The position numbers were made by a program, and so were the translations under genes. A DNA stretch of 64,000 bases, from the NCBI RefSeq assembly GCF_009796825.1, contig NZ_CP047030.1, forward strand, positions 2,331,501-2,395,500, read 5' to 3'. This DNA is from Algibacter sp. L3A6. Lineage in GTDB: Bacteria; Bacteroidota; Bacteroidia; Flavobacteriales; Flavobacteriaceae. Under the pieces are notes generated by a model. The model saw only the letters and a list, made by a program, of their open reading frames with translations. It had not been told where the DNA came from and searched no databases. Shown piece by piece: positions 53,117 through 60,649 of this stretch (positions are counted from its first letter, which is position 1; each line of letters starts with the position of its first letter).

Positions 53117-53141
53117 AAGAAAATCAATTTTAATATTTAAT

Positions 53142-54578
53142 ATGGAAGCAGCAATTATTTTAGTATTTGTTTTTGGCTATTTAGCTATAACAATGGAGCA
53201 TAGTATCAAAATAGATAAATTAATACCAGCGTTAGTCATGATGGCTATTTGTTGGGCTTTAATTGCTTTGGGGCTAGATGGGTTTACTCAGTGGTTCGAT
53301 TCTGCTAACCATAGCTTAATGGAAAATTTTGGAGGTTTACCTTTAAATGATGTTTTAGATGAAAGTGGTCATGTGGTGACTTCTGGTAAAATGAGTTTAA
53401 TGGAAAACACATTGTTGCACCACTTAGGTAAAACTTGTGAGATTTTGGTTTTCCTTTTAGGGGCAATGACAATTGTTGAAATTATTGATTATTTCGATGG
53501 TTTTTCAACTATTAAAGATTTTATCAAAACAAAAAAGAAAAGTAAAATCCTTTGGATTTTTGCTATTCTAGCATTCATTTTATCTGCAATCATTGATAAC
53601 TTAACGGCTACTATTGTATTAATTTCAATTCTTCAAAAAATTGTTAAAGATAGAAGTGTACGTATTTGGTATGCAGGTTTAATTATTATTGCTGCTAATG
53701 CTGGTGGTGCTTGGTCTCCAATTGGAGATGTAACAACCACTATGTTATGGATTGGTAAAAAAGTATCAACAGGGCATTTAGTTGGTTACCTATTATTACC
53801 ATCATTTTTATGTATGGCGGTTCCAACGTTTATCGCATCATTCTTACCAGCGTTTCAAGGAGATTTAGATGTAGAAGAAGTTGTAGAGAAGCCAAAATCT
53901 AAATTTAGTGGTAAAATGCTTTACTTAGGTTTAGGTGCTATTGTATTTGTACCAATCTTTAAAATGGTTACACACTTACCTCCTTATGTTGGTATGATGT
54001 TGTCTTTAGCAGTTGTTGCAATTTTTGCTGAAATATATAGTAATGCTAAGTTTAGCATGACGGATCATGATTCTGAAGAGAGCGAAGCTGCTGCACACCA
54101 TAGCCCAGTTCACCATTCATTATCTAAAATTGAATTACCAAGTATTTTATTCTTCTTAGGTATTTTAATGGCTGTTGCAGCTTTAGAATCTTTAGGTATC
54201 TTATTCAATTTTGCTGGATCTTTACAAGATTCTATGCCAATGTTAGGAACAGAAATTCACCCAGGCGGACACGAAGGCGTTTCCGATTTAGTAGTATTAT
54301 TATTAGGTGTAGGTTCTGCGGTAATCGATAACGTACCATTAGTAGCGGCTAGTTTAGGTATGTTTCATGAACCAATGGATAATGAACTTTGGCACTTTAT
54401 AGCCTATTCTGCAGGAACAGGTGGTAGTATGTTAATTATTGGTTCTGCAGCAGGTGTAGTAGCAATGGGAATGGAGAAAATTGATTTTTTCTGGTACCTT
54501 AAAAAAATTGCTTGGTTAGCCTTAATTGGTTTCTTAGTAGGTGCTGTTGCCTTTATGTTTACAAGAACTTTATTTTAA
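53142..54578 (+). CDS. nhaD: Na+/H+ antiporter NhaD
   Basis: A 478-residue inner membrane antiporter with about 12-13 helices. The NhaD layout is visible: LAILAFILSAIIDNLTATIVLIS with the conserved IDNLTA, GGAWSPIGDVTTTMLWI, and a second inverted-repeat half with VGSAVIDNVPLVAAS and SAGTGGSMLIIGSAAGV. The His/Ser-rich loop HHSPVHHS in the middle is cytoplasmic or periplasmic. It exports Na+ or Li+ and fits a marine habitat. It follows the frameshifted dehydrogenase by 25 bp. Confidence 0.95.
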   Translation: MEAAIILVFVFGYLAITMEHSIKIDKLIPALVMMAICWALIALGLDGFTQWFDSANHSLMENFGGLPLNDVLDESGHVVTSGKMSLMENTLLHHLGKTCEILVFLLGAMTIVEIIDYFDGFSTIKDFIKTKKKSKILWIFAILAFILSAIIDNLTATIVLISILQKIVKDRSVRIWYAGLIIIAANAGGAWSPIGDVTTTMLWIGKKVSTGHLVGYLLLPSFLCMAVPTFIASFLPAFQGDLDVEEVVEKPKSKFSGKMLYLGLGAIVFVPIFKMVTHLPPYVGMMLSLAVVAIFAEIYSNAKFSMTDHDSEESEAAAHHSPVHHSLSKIELPSILFFLGILMAVAALESLGILFNFAGSLQDSMPMLGTEIHPGGHEGVSDLVVLLLGVGSAVIDNVPLVAASLGMFHEPMDNELWHFIAYSAGTGGSMLIIGSAAGVVAMGMEKIDFFWYLKKIAWLALIGFLVGAVAFMFTRTLF

Positions 54579-54589
54579 TAAATAGTTAT

Positions 54590-54605
54590 TTCGCTTTCGC
54601 GGAAA
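54590..54605. repeat. Dispersed motif TTCGCTTTCGCGGAAA, copy 2
   Basis: Directly downstream of nhaD, beginning 12 bp after its stop. Identical to 36164-36179; an 11-base part of it also occurs at 48745-48755 inside arsS. Confidence 0.6.
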
Positions 54606-54754
54606 AGTGGCACACATGTTGATTATAGTGTCGTTTCTAATATAGATTTTAAAACAAAGTGTGAAGGTTTTTGTACTTTGTTTTAAATAGTATCAAGATG
54701 ACTATAATTTAATATCAAAATAGACGTTATAAAGTTGCAATAAATTAAGATTAT

Positions 54755-55456
54755 ATGCTAAACACAATATTACAAAACGCACCAGACGGTGCAGAGGTAT
54801 TAACAGAGGGAGAACCAGTTGAAAAAACACTCTCGATAATAGAATTAATTAGTAGCGGTGGTTTCGCCGGACAAATTATTATTGCTATTCTATTTTTATT
54901 ATTAGTAGCTGCCATTTATATTTATTTTGAACGTTTGTTTGCTATTAAAGCAGCATCACAGGTTGAAGCGAACTTTATGAACCAAATAAAAGATCATGTC
55001 AGTAATGGTAAAATAGAATCGGCACAAGCACTTTGTACACAAGTGAACTCTCCGGTTTCTCGTTTAATAGGTAAAGGAATTTCTAGAATAGGAAAACCTT
55101 TAGCAGATATTAATACGGCAATAGAAAACGCAGGGCGTTTAGAAATTTATGGCCTAGAGAAAAACGTAAGTGTATTGGCTACCATTTCTGGAGCAGCACC
55201 AATGATTGGTTTCTTAGGAACTGTTGTTGGGATGATCTTGGCGATTTTCGAACTTGCAAATGCTGGAGGAAGTATTCAAATGGATGTTTTGGCTAGCGGA
55301 CTTTACACAGCCATGACAACTACGGTTGCTGGTTTAATTGTGGGTATTGTTGCTTATATTACTTATAACCATTTAGTGGTTAAAACAGATAAAGTAGTGT
55401 ATCAAATGGAAGCGAATTCCTTAGAGTTTTTAGACCATTTAAACGAACCTTCTTAA
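54755..55456 (+). CDS. exbB: ExbB/MotA/TolQ-family proton channel subunit
   Basis: A 233-residue inner membrane protein with three helices: one after residue ~35 (IIIAILFLLLVAAIYIYF), and two in the C-terminal half with the family motif GAAPMIGFLGTVVGM and TTVAGLIVGIVAYI. It works with ExbD to energise TonB. First gene of exbB-exbD-tonB-folC; exbD starts 1 bp after it. Confidence 0.93.
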   Translation: MLNTILQNAPDGAEVLTEGEPVEKTLSIIELISSGGFAGQIIIAILFLLLVAAIYIYFERLFAIKAASQVEANFMNQIKDHVSNGKIESAQALCTQVNSPVSRLIGKGISRIGKPLADINTAIENAGRLEIYGLEKNVSVLATISGAAPMIGFLGTVVGMILAIFELANAGGSIQMDVLASGLYTAMTTTVAGLIVGIVAYITYNHLVVKTDKVVYQMEANSLEFLDHLNEPS

Positions 55457-55457
55457 T

Positions 55458-55850
55458 ATGAATTTTAGAGGAAGAAATAAAGTTACGCCGGAGTTTAATA
55501 TGTCGTCTATGACGGATATTGTATTCCTGCTACTTATCTTTTTTATGATTGCTTCCACTTTGGTAACTACCAACGCAATTGATATTTTATTACCAAAAGC
55601 GAGTGGGAAAACCGAGAATAAAAAGTCGATAGCAGTTAGTATTAAAAAAGATTTAACTTACTATATAGATCAAAGTAGGGTAGGGGAAAGCGTGCTAGAA
55701 ACTGAGTTAATAGCTGCTTTATCTAAAAAAGAACAACCAACCATTGTTTTACGTGCAGAAAAATCTGTACCAGTAGAGCATGTGGTAAAGGTTATGGATA
55801 TAGCGAATAGAAATAAATTTAAAGTTATTTTGGCTGTTCAGCCTAATTAG
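55458..55850 (+). CDS. exbD: ExbD/TolR-family proton channel subunit
   Basis: A 130-residue protein with one N-terminal helix (SMTDIVFLLLIFFMIAST) that carries the proton-relay Asp20, followed by a periplasmic domain (VPVEHVVKVMDIANRNKFKVIL). It sits between exbB and tonB, and the energy complex serves the SusC-type transporters. Confidence 0.93.
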   Translation: MNFRGRNKVTPEFNMSSMTDIVFLLLIFFMIASTLVTTNAIDILLPKASGKTENKKSIAVSIKKDLTYYIDQSRVGESVLETELIAALSKKEQPTIVLRAEKSVPVEHVVKVMDIANRNKFKVILAVQPN

Positions 55851-55877
55851 TAACTTAAAGTAGGCACTACCTTTACT

Positions 55878-56768
55878 ATGAAATATTTCAAAACCAAACA
55901 TGAAAAAGATTCAGCAAAAATAACCACTTTGATAATGGTTATTATTTTGTTGCTACTCTTTGTTGTGGGACCTCCGTATATGGATCCACCGGAGGAATAC
56001 GGTGTTGCTGTAAATTTTGGAACTACAGATTTTGGTAAAGGAGACGTACAGCCTAAAGCGCCTATAAAATCTGAGCCGCGTGAAGTTGAAGAGCTTCCTG
56101 AACCAGAACCGGAAGCGGTACCTGAGCAAGTAGAAGCTGCAAAGCCAGCTGAAACTAAGGAAGAAGTGTTAACGGCAGATAATGCGGAAGAGATTGCTAT
56201 AAAAAAACAAGAAGCAGCTGAAAAAGCTAAAGCACAGGCCGAGGCGAAAGCCAAAGCAGATGCTAAAAAGAAAGCCGAAGCTATCGCTAAAGCGGAAGCT
56301 GAACGAGTGGCGAAGGAAAAACGTGAACAGGAAGAAAAGAAAAGGAAATTAGATGCCTTAATTGGTGGTGTTAGTAAATCTGAAGGAACAGAATCTGGAG
56401 GAGAAGGAGATGATAATAAGGCAGGAGATAAGGGACAATTAGATGGTAATCCATATGCGCCAAGTTACTTCGGGTCTGGATCAGGAAGTGGTGGTGTTGG
56501 TTACGGTCTTAATGGGCGTGGTCGAGCATCTTTCAATACGGTGAAACAAGATTGTAATGAATCGGGATTAGTGATTGTTAAAATTACTGTGAACCAAAGC
56601 GGCCAGGTTGTAGAAGCTGAGCCAGGAGTAAAAGGAACTACTAATACAGCACAATGTCTATTAGAGCCAGCAAAAAAAATAGCGCTTTCTCATAGATGGC
56701 CTGCGGACTCTAAAGCACCTGCAAAGCAAATAGGTTTTGTAAAAGTAAACTTCAAATTGGGGCAATAA
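55878..56768 (+). CDS. tonB: Energy transducer TonB
   Basis: A 296-residue TonB: a short cytoplasmic tail, one helix (LIMVIILLLLFVVG), a Pro/Glu-rich segment, an Ala/Lys-rich coiled coil (residues ~110-150), a Gly/Ser-rich hinge (GSGSGSGGVGYG) and a C-terminal domain with CNESGLVIVKITVNQSG ending VKVNFKLG. It is 27 bp after exbD and 3 bp before folC. It links the proton channel to the TonB-dependent receptors. Confidence 0.92.
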   Translation: MKYFKTKHEKDSAKITTLIMVIILLLLFVVGPPYMDPPEEYGVAVNFGTTDFGKGDVQPKAPIKSEPREVEELPEPEPEAVPEQVEAAKPAETKEEVLTADNAEEIAIKKQEAAEKAKAQAEAKAKADAKKKAEAIAKAEAERVAKEKREQEEKKRKLDALIGGVSKSEGTESGGEGDDNKAGDKGQLDGNPYAPSYFGSGSGSGGVGYGLNGRGRASFNTVKQDCNESGLVIVKITVNQSGQVVEAEPGVKGTTNTAQCLLEPAKKIALSHRWPADSKAPAKQIGFVKVNFKLGQ

Positions 56769-56771
56769 CAC

Positions 56772-57989
56772 ATGACGTATAGCGATACTTTAGATTGGAT
56801 GTTTTCTCAACTGCCAATGTATCAAAGGCAGGGCAAATCGGCTTATAAAGTCGATTTGAGTAATACGGTTTTACTTATAAACCATTTAGATAATCCACAC
56901 CAAAATTTTAAAACAATACACGTAGCAGGAACTAACGGAAAAGGTTCTTCTAGCCATATGCTAGCTTCTGTTTTACAAGAGGCAGGCTATAAAGTGGGCT
57001 TGTATACTTCGCCTCATTTAAAAGATTTTAGAGAGCGTATTAAAATAAATGGTAAAGAAGTAAGTGAAACATTTGTAACGGGCTTTATTGAACGTAATAA
57101 ATTGTTTTTTGAGGCTAATCAATTATCGTTTTTTGAAATGACTGTTGGTATGGCATTCGAATATTTTTCCGAGGAAAAAGTAGATATTGCAGTTATAGAA
57201 GTTGGTTTAGGTGGCCGATTAGACTCTACAAATATTATTACACCAGAAGTTGCGGTAATTACAAATATAGGGTTAGATCATACGGAGTTTTTAGGAAATA
57301 CTTTAGATGCTATAGCTTTTGAAAAAGGTGGTATTATAAAGCCTAATGTGCCTGTTGTAATAGGAGAGACTCAAGAGGAAACGAAACCTGTGTTTGTAGA
57401 TTTAGCAACTAAGAATAATGCTGATATTACTTTTGCCGATCAGCAAGTATCTAATAATTATGTCTCTGATTTAAAGGGAGATTATCAAGTTAAAAATATT
57501 CAAACTGTTGTAACTGCCATCAAAATTCTTCAGCAGAAAAATTATAATATTTCTAAAAGTAATATAAAAGAGGGATTGTCACACGTTATAAAAAACACTG
57601 GTTTATTAGGGCGTTGGCAAGTTTTAAATCAGGAGCCTAAGGTGGTTTGTGATACAGGCCATAACCGAGAAGGTTTAATTTATGTGATGAAACAGCTTTC
57701 TAATGAGGTTTATAATCACCTTCATATTGTATTTGGAGTGGTAAATGATAAAGATTTAGAATCTATAATAGATTTATTACCAAAAAATGCAACTTATTAT
57801 TTCTGTAAACCAGATATTTCTCGTGGTCTAGATGCAGAAGAATTAAGGGCGTTTTTTAGCAAGTATAATTTAACTGGTAAGAGCTATAAATCAGTAGATG
57901 AGGCTTATAAAGTAGCGAAAGAAAAAGCGGAGATCGATGATTTTATTTTTATCGGAGGAAGTACTTTTGTAGTAGCAGAAATAATTTAA
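56772..57989 (+). CDS. folC: Bifunctional folylpolyglutamate/dihydrofolate synthase
   Basis: A 405-residue cytosolic Mur-ligase-type enzyme that makes dihydrofolate and extends folate tails. The P-loop HVAGTNGKGSSSHM and the following GLYTSPHLKDFRER are visible, as are VGLGGRLDSTN and LGNTLDAIAFEKGGIIKP, with a Mur-C-like domain CDTGHNREG. It follows tonB by 3 bp, so it is co-transcribed with the energy complex although unrelated in function. Confidence 0.93.
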   Translation: MTYSDTLDWMFSQLPMYQRQGKSAYKVDLSNTVLLINHLDNPHQNFKTIHVAGTNGKGSSSHMLASVLQEAGYKVGLYTSPHLKDFRERIKINGKEVSETFVTGFIERNKLFFEANQLSFFEMTVGMAFEYFSEEKVDIAVIEVGLGGRLDSTNIITPEVAVITNIGLDHTEFLGNTLDAIAFEKGGIIKPNVPVVIGETQEETKPVFVDLATKNNADITFADQQVSNNYVSDLKGDYQVKNIQTVVTAIKILQQKNYNISKSNIKEGLSHVIKNTGLLGRWQVLNQEPKVVCDTGHNREGLIYVMKQLSNEVYNHLHIVFGVVNDKDLESIIDLLPKNATYYFCKPDISRGLDAEELRAFFSKYNLTGKSYKSVDEAYKVAKEKAEIDDFIFIGGSTFVVAEII

Positions 57990-58008
57990 TTTTTTTTCAA
58001 AAAAAGTC

Positions 58009-58038
58009 TTTGTAAAGTCAAAAAGTAGTGTATCTTTG
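58009..58038 (+). promoter_or_regulatory. tRNA-Val promoter, TTTG-N18-TATCTTTG
   Basis: A classical Bacteroidota promoter: TTTG at 58009-58012, then TATCTTTG at 58031-58038, 16 bp before the first tRNA-Val. Both boxes are perfect and spaced 18 bp apart. Confidence 0.8.
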
Positions 58039-58054
58039 CACCTCCTAATAATTA

Positions 58055-58129
58055 GGGCGCGTAGCTCAGTTGGTTCAGAGCACTTGGTTTACACCCAAGG
58101 GGTCAGGGGTTCGAATCCCTTCGCGCCCA
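58055..58129 (+). tRNA. tRNA-Val (TAC)
   Basis: A 75-nt cloverleaf. GGGCGCG pairs with CGCGCCC; anticodon arm CTTGG-TTTACAC-CCAAG, anticodon TAC; T arm with GGTTCGAATCC; discriminator A. No CCA is encoded. Confidence 0.97.
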
Positions 58130-58135
58130 CATTAA

Positions 58136-58163
58136 GTTTAAGATAACATCTTAGACTTTTTTT
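58136..58163 (+). terminator. Weak hairpin between the tRNA genes
   Basis: TAAGAT and ATCTTA pair around AAC and a T run follows, so it may be a partial terminator or processing signal between the two tRNAs. Confidence 0.45.
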
Positions 58164-58199
58164 ATACGTAAAAAAGGAGTTTACTCTTTATAATTGTTA

Positions 58200-58274
58200 G
58201 GGCGCGTAGCTCAGTTGGTTCAGAGCACTTGGTTTACACCCAAGGGGTCAGGGGTTCGAATCCCTTCGCGCCCA
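58200..58274 (+). tRNA. tRNA-Val (TAC), second identical copy
   Basis: Identical to the first over all 75 nt, including the anticodon TAC, 70 bp downstream. It is probably co-transcribed from the same promoter. Confidence 0.97.
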
Positions 58275-58284
58275 CAGAAATTTA

Positions 58285-58316
58285 AACCTAAGATGAAAGT
58301 CTTAGGTTTTTTTTTT
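58285..58316 (+). terminator. Terminator after the tRNA-Val pair
   Basis: AACCTAAGA and TCTTAGGTT pair around TGAAAG and are followed by a run of about nine T. Confidence 0.85.
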
Positions 58317-58385
58317 GCCAAAAATCAAAGTAAATTCTTCACGAGTGTAATATTTTTACTATTTTAGGATAATCAATCCACTCTC

Positions 58386-59156
58386 ATGAATAGATATAAT
58401 ATTAAAGATACTTATAAAGAAATCTTTAAATCTCACGATAATCCTTCTCTCAAAAAGCATATAGAGAAATTTATTGAGTTGGATACTTACTTGCCTTATA
58501 GTTCTACCTTTTTCTGTGTTACTAATACACAAGATTTAACTTTTGAATATATCAGTAAAAATATGACGGCATGTTTGGGTTTAGATAAAGCCGAATTAAA
58601 AGCTCGTGGTATGCGTAATTTTTGGAGTAGAATGCATCCCGATGATTTGGAGCAGTGGCTTCAAGCATTAAATGAATTGATGAATTTTACGTTAACTGAA
58701 ATTTCCTTGGATAATAGAGAGCGCATGAGTTATACTTGGAATTACCGTTTAAAGAATGCTAAAGAGGAATATGTAAATTTAATACAGACCACGACACCAT
58801 TAGAGTTTGATAGTGATAATAAGCCTATAATAGGTTTAGCGCATTACACGGTTTTACCAGGCGAAATGGAGATGCAAGTTTGCGCTTCGGCTAAGTTATT
58901 AAATGATAATGATGAGTATGAAACTGTATATTTTAGTAATTTTTCGCATAGGTTATTAAAAGGTGGTATAAGTAACCGTGAGCGCGATATTATAAGACTT
59001 CTTGTTTTGAATAAAACGAGTAAAGAGATTGGAATTAGCCTCAATATTAGTTCTAATACGGTGGATACGCATCGAAGAAATATTTTAAAGAAACTAAATA
59101 TATCTTCTACTGGCGAATTAATAGGTATGCTTAAAATGAATAAAAGTCTATTTTAA
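58386..59156 (+). CDS. PAS-domain LuxR-family transcriptional regulator
   Basis: A 256-residue regulator with a PAS-fold sensor (residues ~45-160, ending in GLAHYTVLPG) and a C-terminal LuxR helix-turn-helix (GGISNRERDIIRLLVLNKTSKEIG... NTVDTHRRNILKKLN). No transmembrane segment, so it senses a cytosolic ligand or partner. It stands alone between the tRNA genes and murF, followed by a palindrome at 59171 and a terminator. Target genes are not known. Confidence 0.88.
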   Translation: MNRYNIKDTYKEIFKSHDNPSLKKHIEKFIELDTYLPYSSTFFCVTNTQDLTFEYISKNMTACLGLDKAELKARGMRNFWSRMHPDDLEQWLQALNELMNFTLTEISLDNRERMSYTWNYRLKNAKEEYVNLIQTTTPLEFDSDNKPIIGLAHYTVLPGEMEMQVCASAKLLNDNDEYETVYFSNFSHRLLKGGISNRERDIIRLLVLNKTSKEIGISLNISSNTVDTHRRNILKKLNISSTGELIGMLKMNKSLF

Positions 59157-59170
59157 TAAAAAAAACATCA

Positions 59171-59189
59171 AAATACTCAATTTGAGTAT
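59171..59189. promoter_or_regulatory. Perfect palindrome AATACTCAA-T-TTGAGTATT
   Basis: A 9-bp perfect inverted repeat with one central base, 14 bp after the regulator stop codon. It could be an operator for a dimeric regulator or a small hairpin. It has no T run directly after it, so it is not a terminator by itself. Confidence 0.4.
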
Positions 59190-59262
59190 TGTGGAAAACC
59201 CGCAAAAATAAGATCTTTACAGTGCTATTAATTAGTTCTTAGGGAGAATTATTTAAACAGAA

Positions 59263-59293
59263 GGTGCTTGGTTTTATATCAGGCACTTTTTTT
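59263..59293 (+). terminator. Terminator of the PAS-LuxR gene
   Basis: GTGCTTG and CAGGCAC pair imperfectly around a T/A loop and are followed by TTTTTTT on the plus strand; murF converges from the other side. Confidence 0.65.
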
Positions 59294-59297
59294 GCGC

Positions 59298-60566
59298 TTA
59301 ATTTAAAAGCCTTTCCAAGGCCATACCTCTAGATCCCTTAATTAATATAATAGAATCTTCTACTTTTGAAATATGGAATGCGGCTTCTAAATCGGCAAAA
59401 GATCTATACTTTTTTAGTCGATCAGATTTGATGTCTGTGCTGTAAAAGTTTTCACCAACTAGAATAATGTGTTCTATGTTTAATGATACAGCTAAATCTG
59501 CAATGTTTTTATGTTCAATCACGGCTTCTGTACCAAGTTCAAACATATCACCTAAAACGGCTATTTTATTACCTTTTTGTTTTTCAAAATTTAAAAGTGC
59601 GGCATGCATACTTGTAGGGTTTGCATTGTACGCATCTAATATTATTTTGTTGCTGTCTTTTTCTATAATTTGAGAACGGTTATTGGTAGGTGTATAGACC
59701 TCTATCGCTTTTTTAATGTCAGTAATAGCAACTTTAAAGTATTGGCCTATAGCAATTGCAGCGGCTATGTTGTTGAAGTTGTAATCACCTATTAATTGAC
59801 TTTTAATCTCTTCTGCTTTAAATAGAGAAATAACAAAGGGTTGAGCGTCTTTAAAGCTAATATTTGCATCAGAATTGTTATTTCCAAAGGTAAAACGCGT
59901 AGCACTTTCTGTTTTGTCTACTTGTATGCTATCATTAGAGTTAACAAAAATAGTTTTATTATTGGCTATCAGAAAATCGTACATTTCACTTTTCCCTTTA
60001 ATTACGCCTTCAACACTTCCGAAGCCTTCTAAATGTGCTTTTCCAAAGTTTGTGATATATCCAAAATCAGGTTTAGCAATATTGCATAAAAACTCTATTT
60101 CCTTTTGATGGTTTGCTCCCATTTCTACGATACCAATTTCTGTATTTTGGTTCATAGATAGTAAAGTAAGAGGCACACCAATGTGGTTGTTTAAATTACC
60201 AACAGTGGCTGTTGTTTTAAAGTTTTGAGACAGTACGGAATTAATAAGTTCTTTTGTGGTTGTTTTACCATTACTTCCTGTTAAAGCTAAAATCGGTATT
60301 TTTAAGTACAATCTATGGAAGGTTGCTAGTGCCTGTAAAGTTTCTAGAACATTATCTACTAAAATTGTTTTATCTGAAGTTTTGTATTCTACTTCATCAA
60401 TAATAGAATACCTGGCACCAGCTTCTAAGGCTTTTTTAGCATATGTGTTACCATTAAAGTTTTCGCCTTTTAAAGCAAAGAACATGTCGTTATTTTTAAT
60501 TTTTCTAGTATCTGTTGATACGTTACGACATTCTAAGAAAAGGCTATGTAATTGTTCTATTTTCAA
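59298..60566 (-). CDS. murF: UDP-N-acetylmuramoyl-tripeptide--D-alanyl-D-alanine ligase
   Basis: Peptidoglycan precursor ligase of 422 residues that adds D-Ala-D-Ala. The substrate domain begins the protein (STDTRKIKNNDMFFALKGENFNG), then the P-loop LTGSNGKTTTKELI, NLNNHIGVPLTLL, VEMGANHQKEI and the C-terminal NRSQII and DAYNANPTSM motifs. It is 84 bp downstream of gldJ on the same strand, with a strong terminator between, so it must be transcribed from its own promoter. Confidence 0.95.
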   Translation of the reverse strand: MKIEQLHSLFLECRNVSTDTRKIKNNDMFFALKGENFNGNTYAKKALEAGARYSIIDEVEYKTSDKTILVDNVLETLQALATFHRLYLKIPILALTGSNGKTTTKELINSVLSQNFKTTATVGNLNNHIGVPLTLLSMNQNTEIGIVEMGANHQKEIEFLCNIAKPDFGYITNFGKAHLEGFGSVEGVIKGKSEMYDFLIANNKTIFVNSNDSIQVDKTESATRFTFGNNNSDANISFKDAQPFVISLFKAEEIKSQLIGDYNFNNIAAAIAIGQYFKVAITDIKKAIEVYTPTNNRSQIIEKDSNKIILDAYNANPTSMHAALLNFEKQKGNKIAVLGDMFELGTEAVIEHKNIADLAVSLNIEHIILVGENFYSTDIKSDRLKKYRSFADLEAAFHISKVEDSIILIKGSRGMALERLLN

Positions 60567-60593
60567 AACTTAAAATTTTAAAATAAATGTATA

Positions 60594-60627
60594 AAAAAAA
60601 GTCCTAACATATTGCTAGGACTTTTTA
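60594..60627 (-). terminator. Terminator of gldJ
   Basis: AAAAAGTCCTA and TAGGACTTTTT pair perfectly with a 9-nt loop. The minus strand continues in a T run. Confidence 0.85.
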
Positions 60628-60649
60628 TATTTATTAACGAATACTTGTT

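Noticed and set aside
55847..56254. Antisense frame of 135 residues opposite tonB
   Set aside because: Ala/Ser-rich shadow of the Lys/Ala/Glu coiled coil of TonB; no independent start or ribosome site support.
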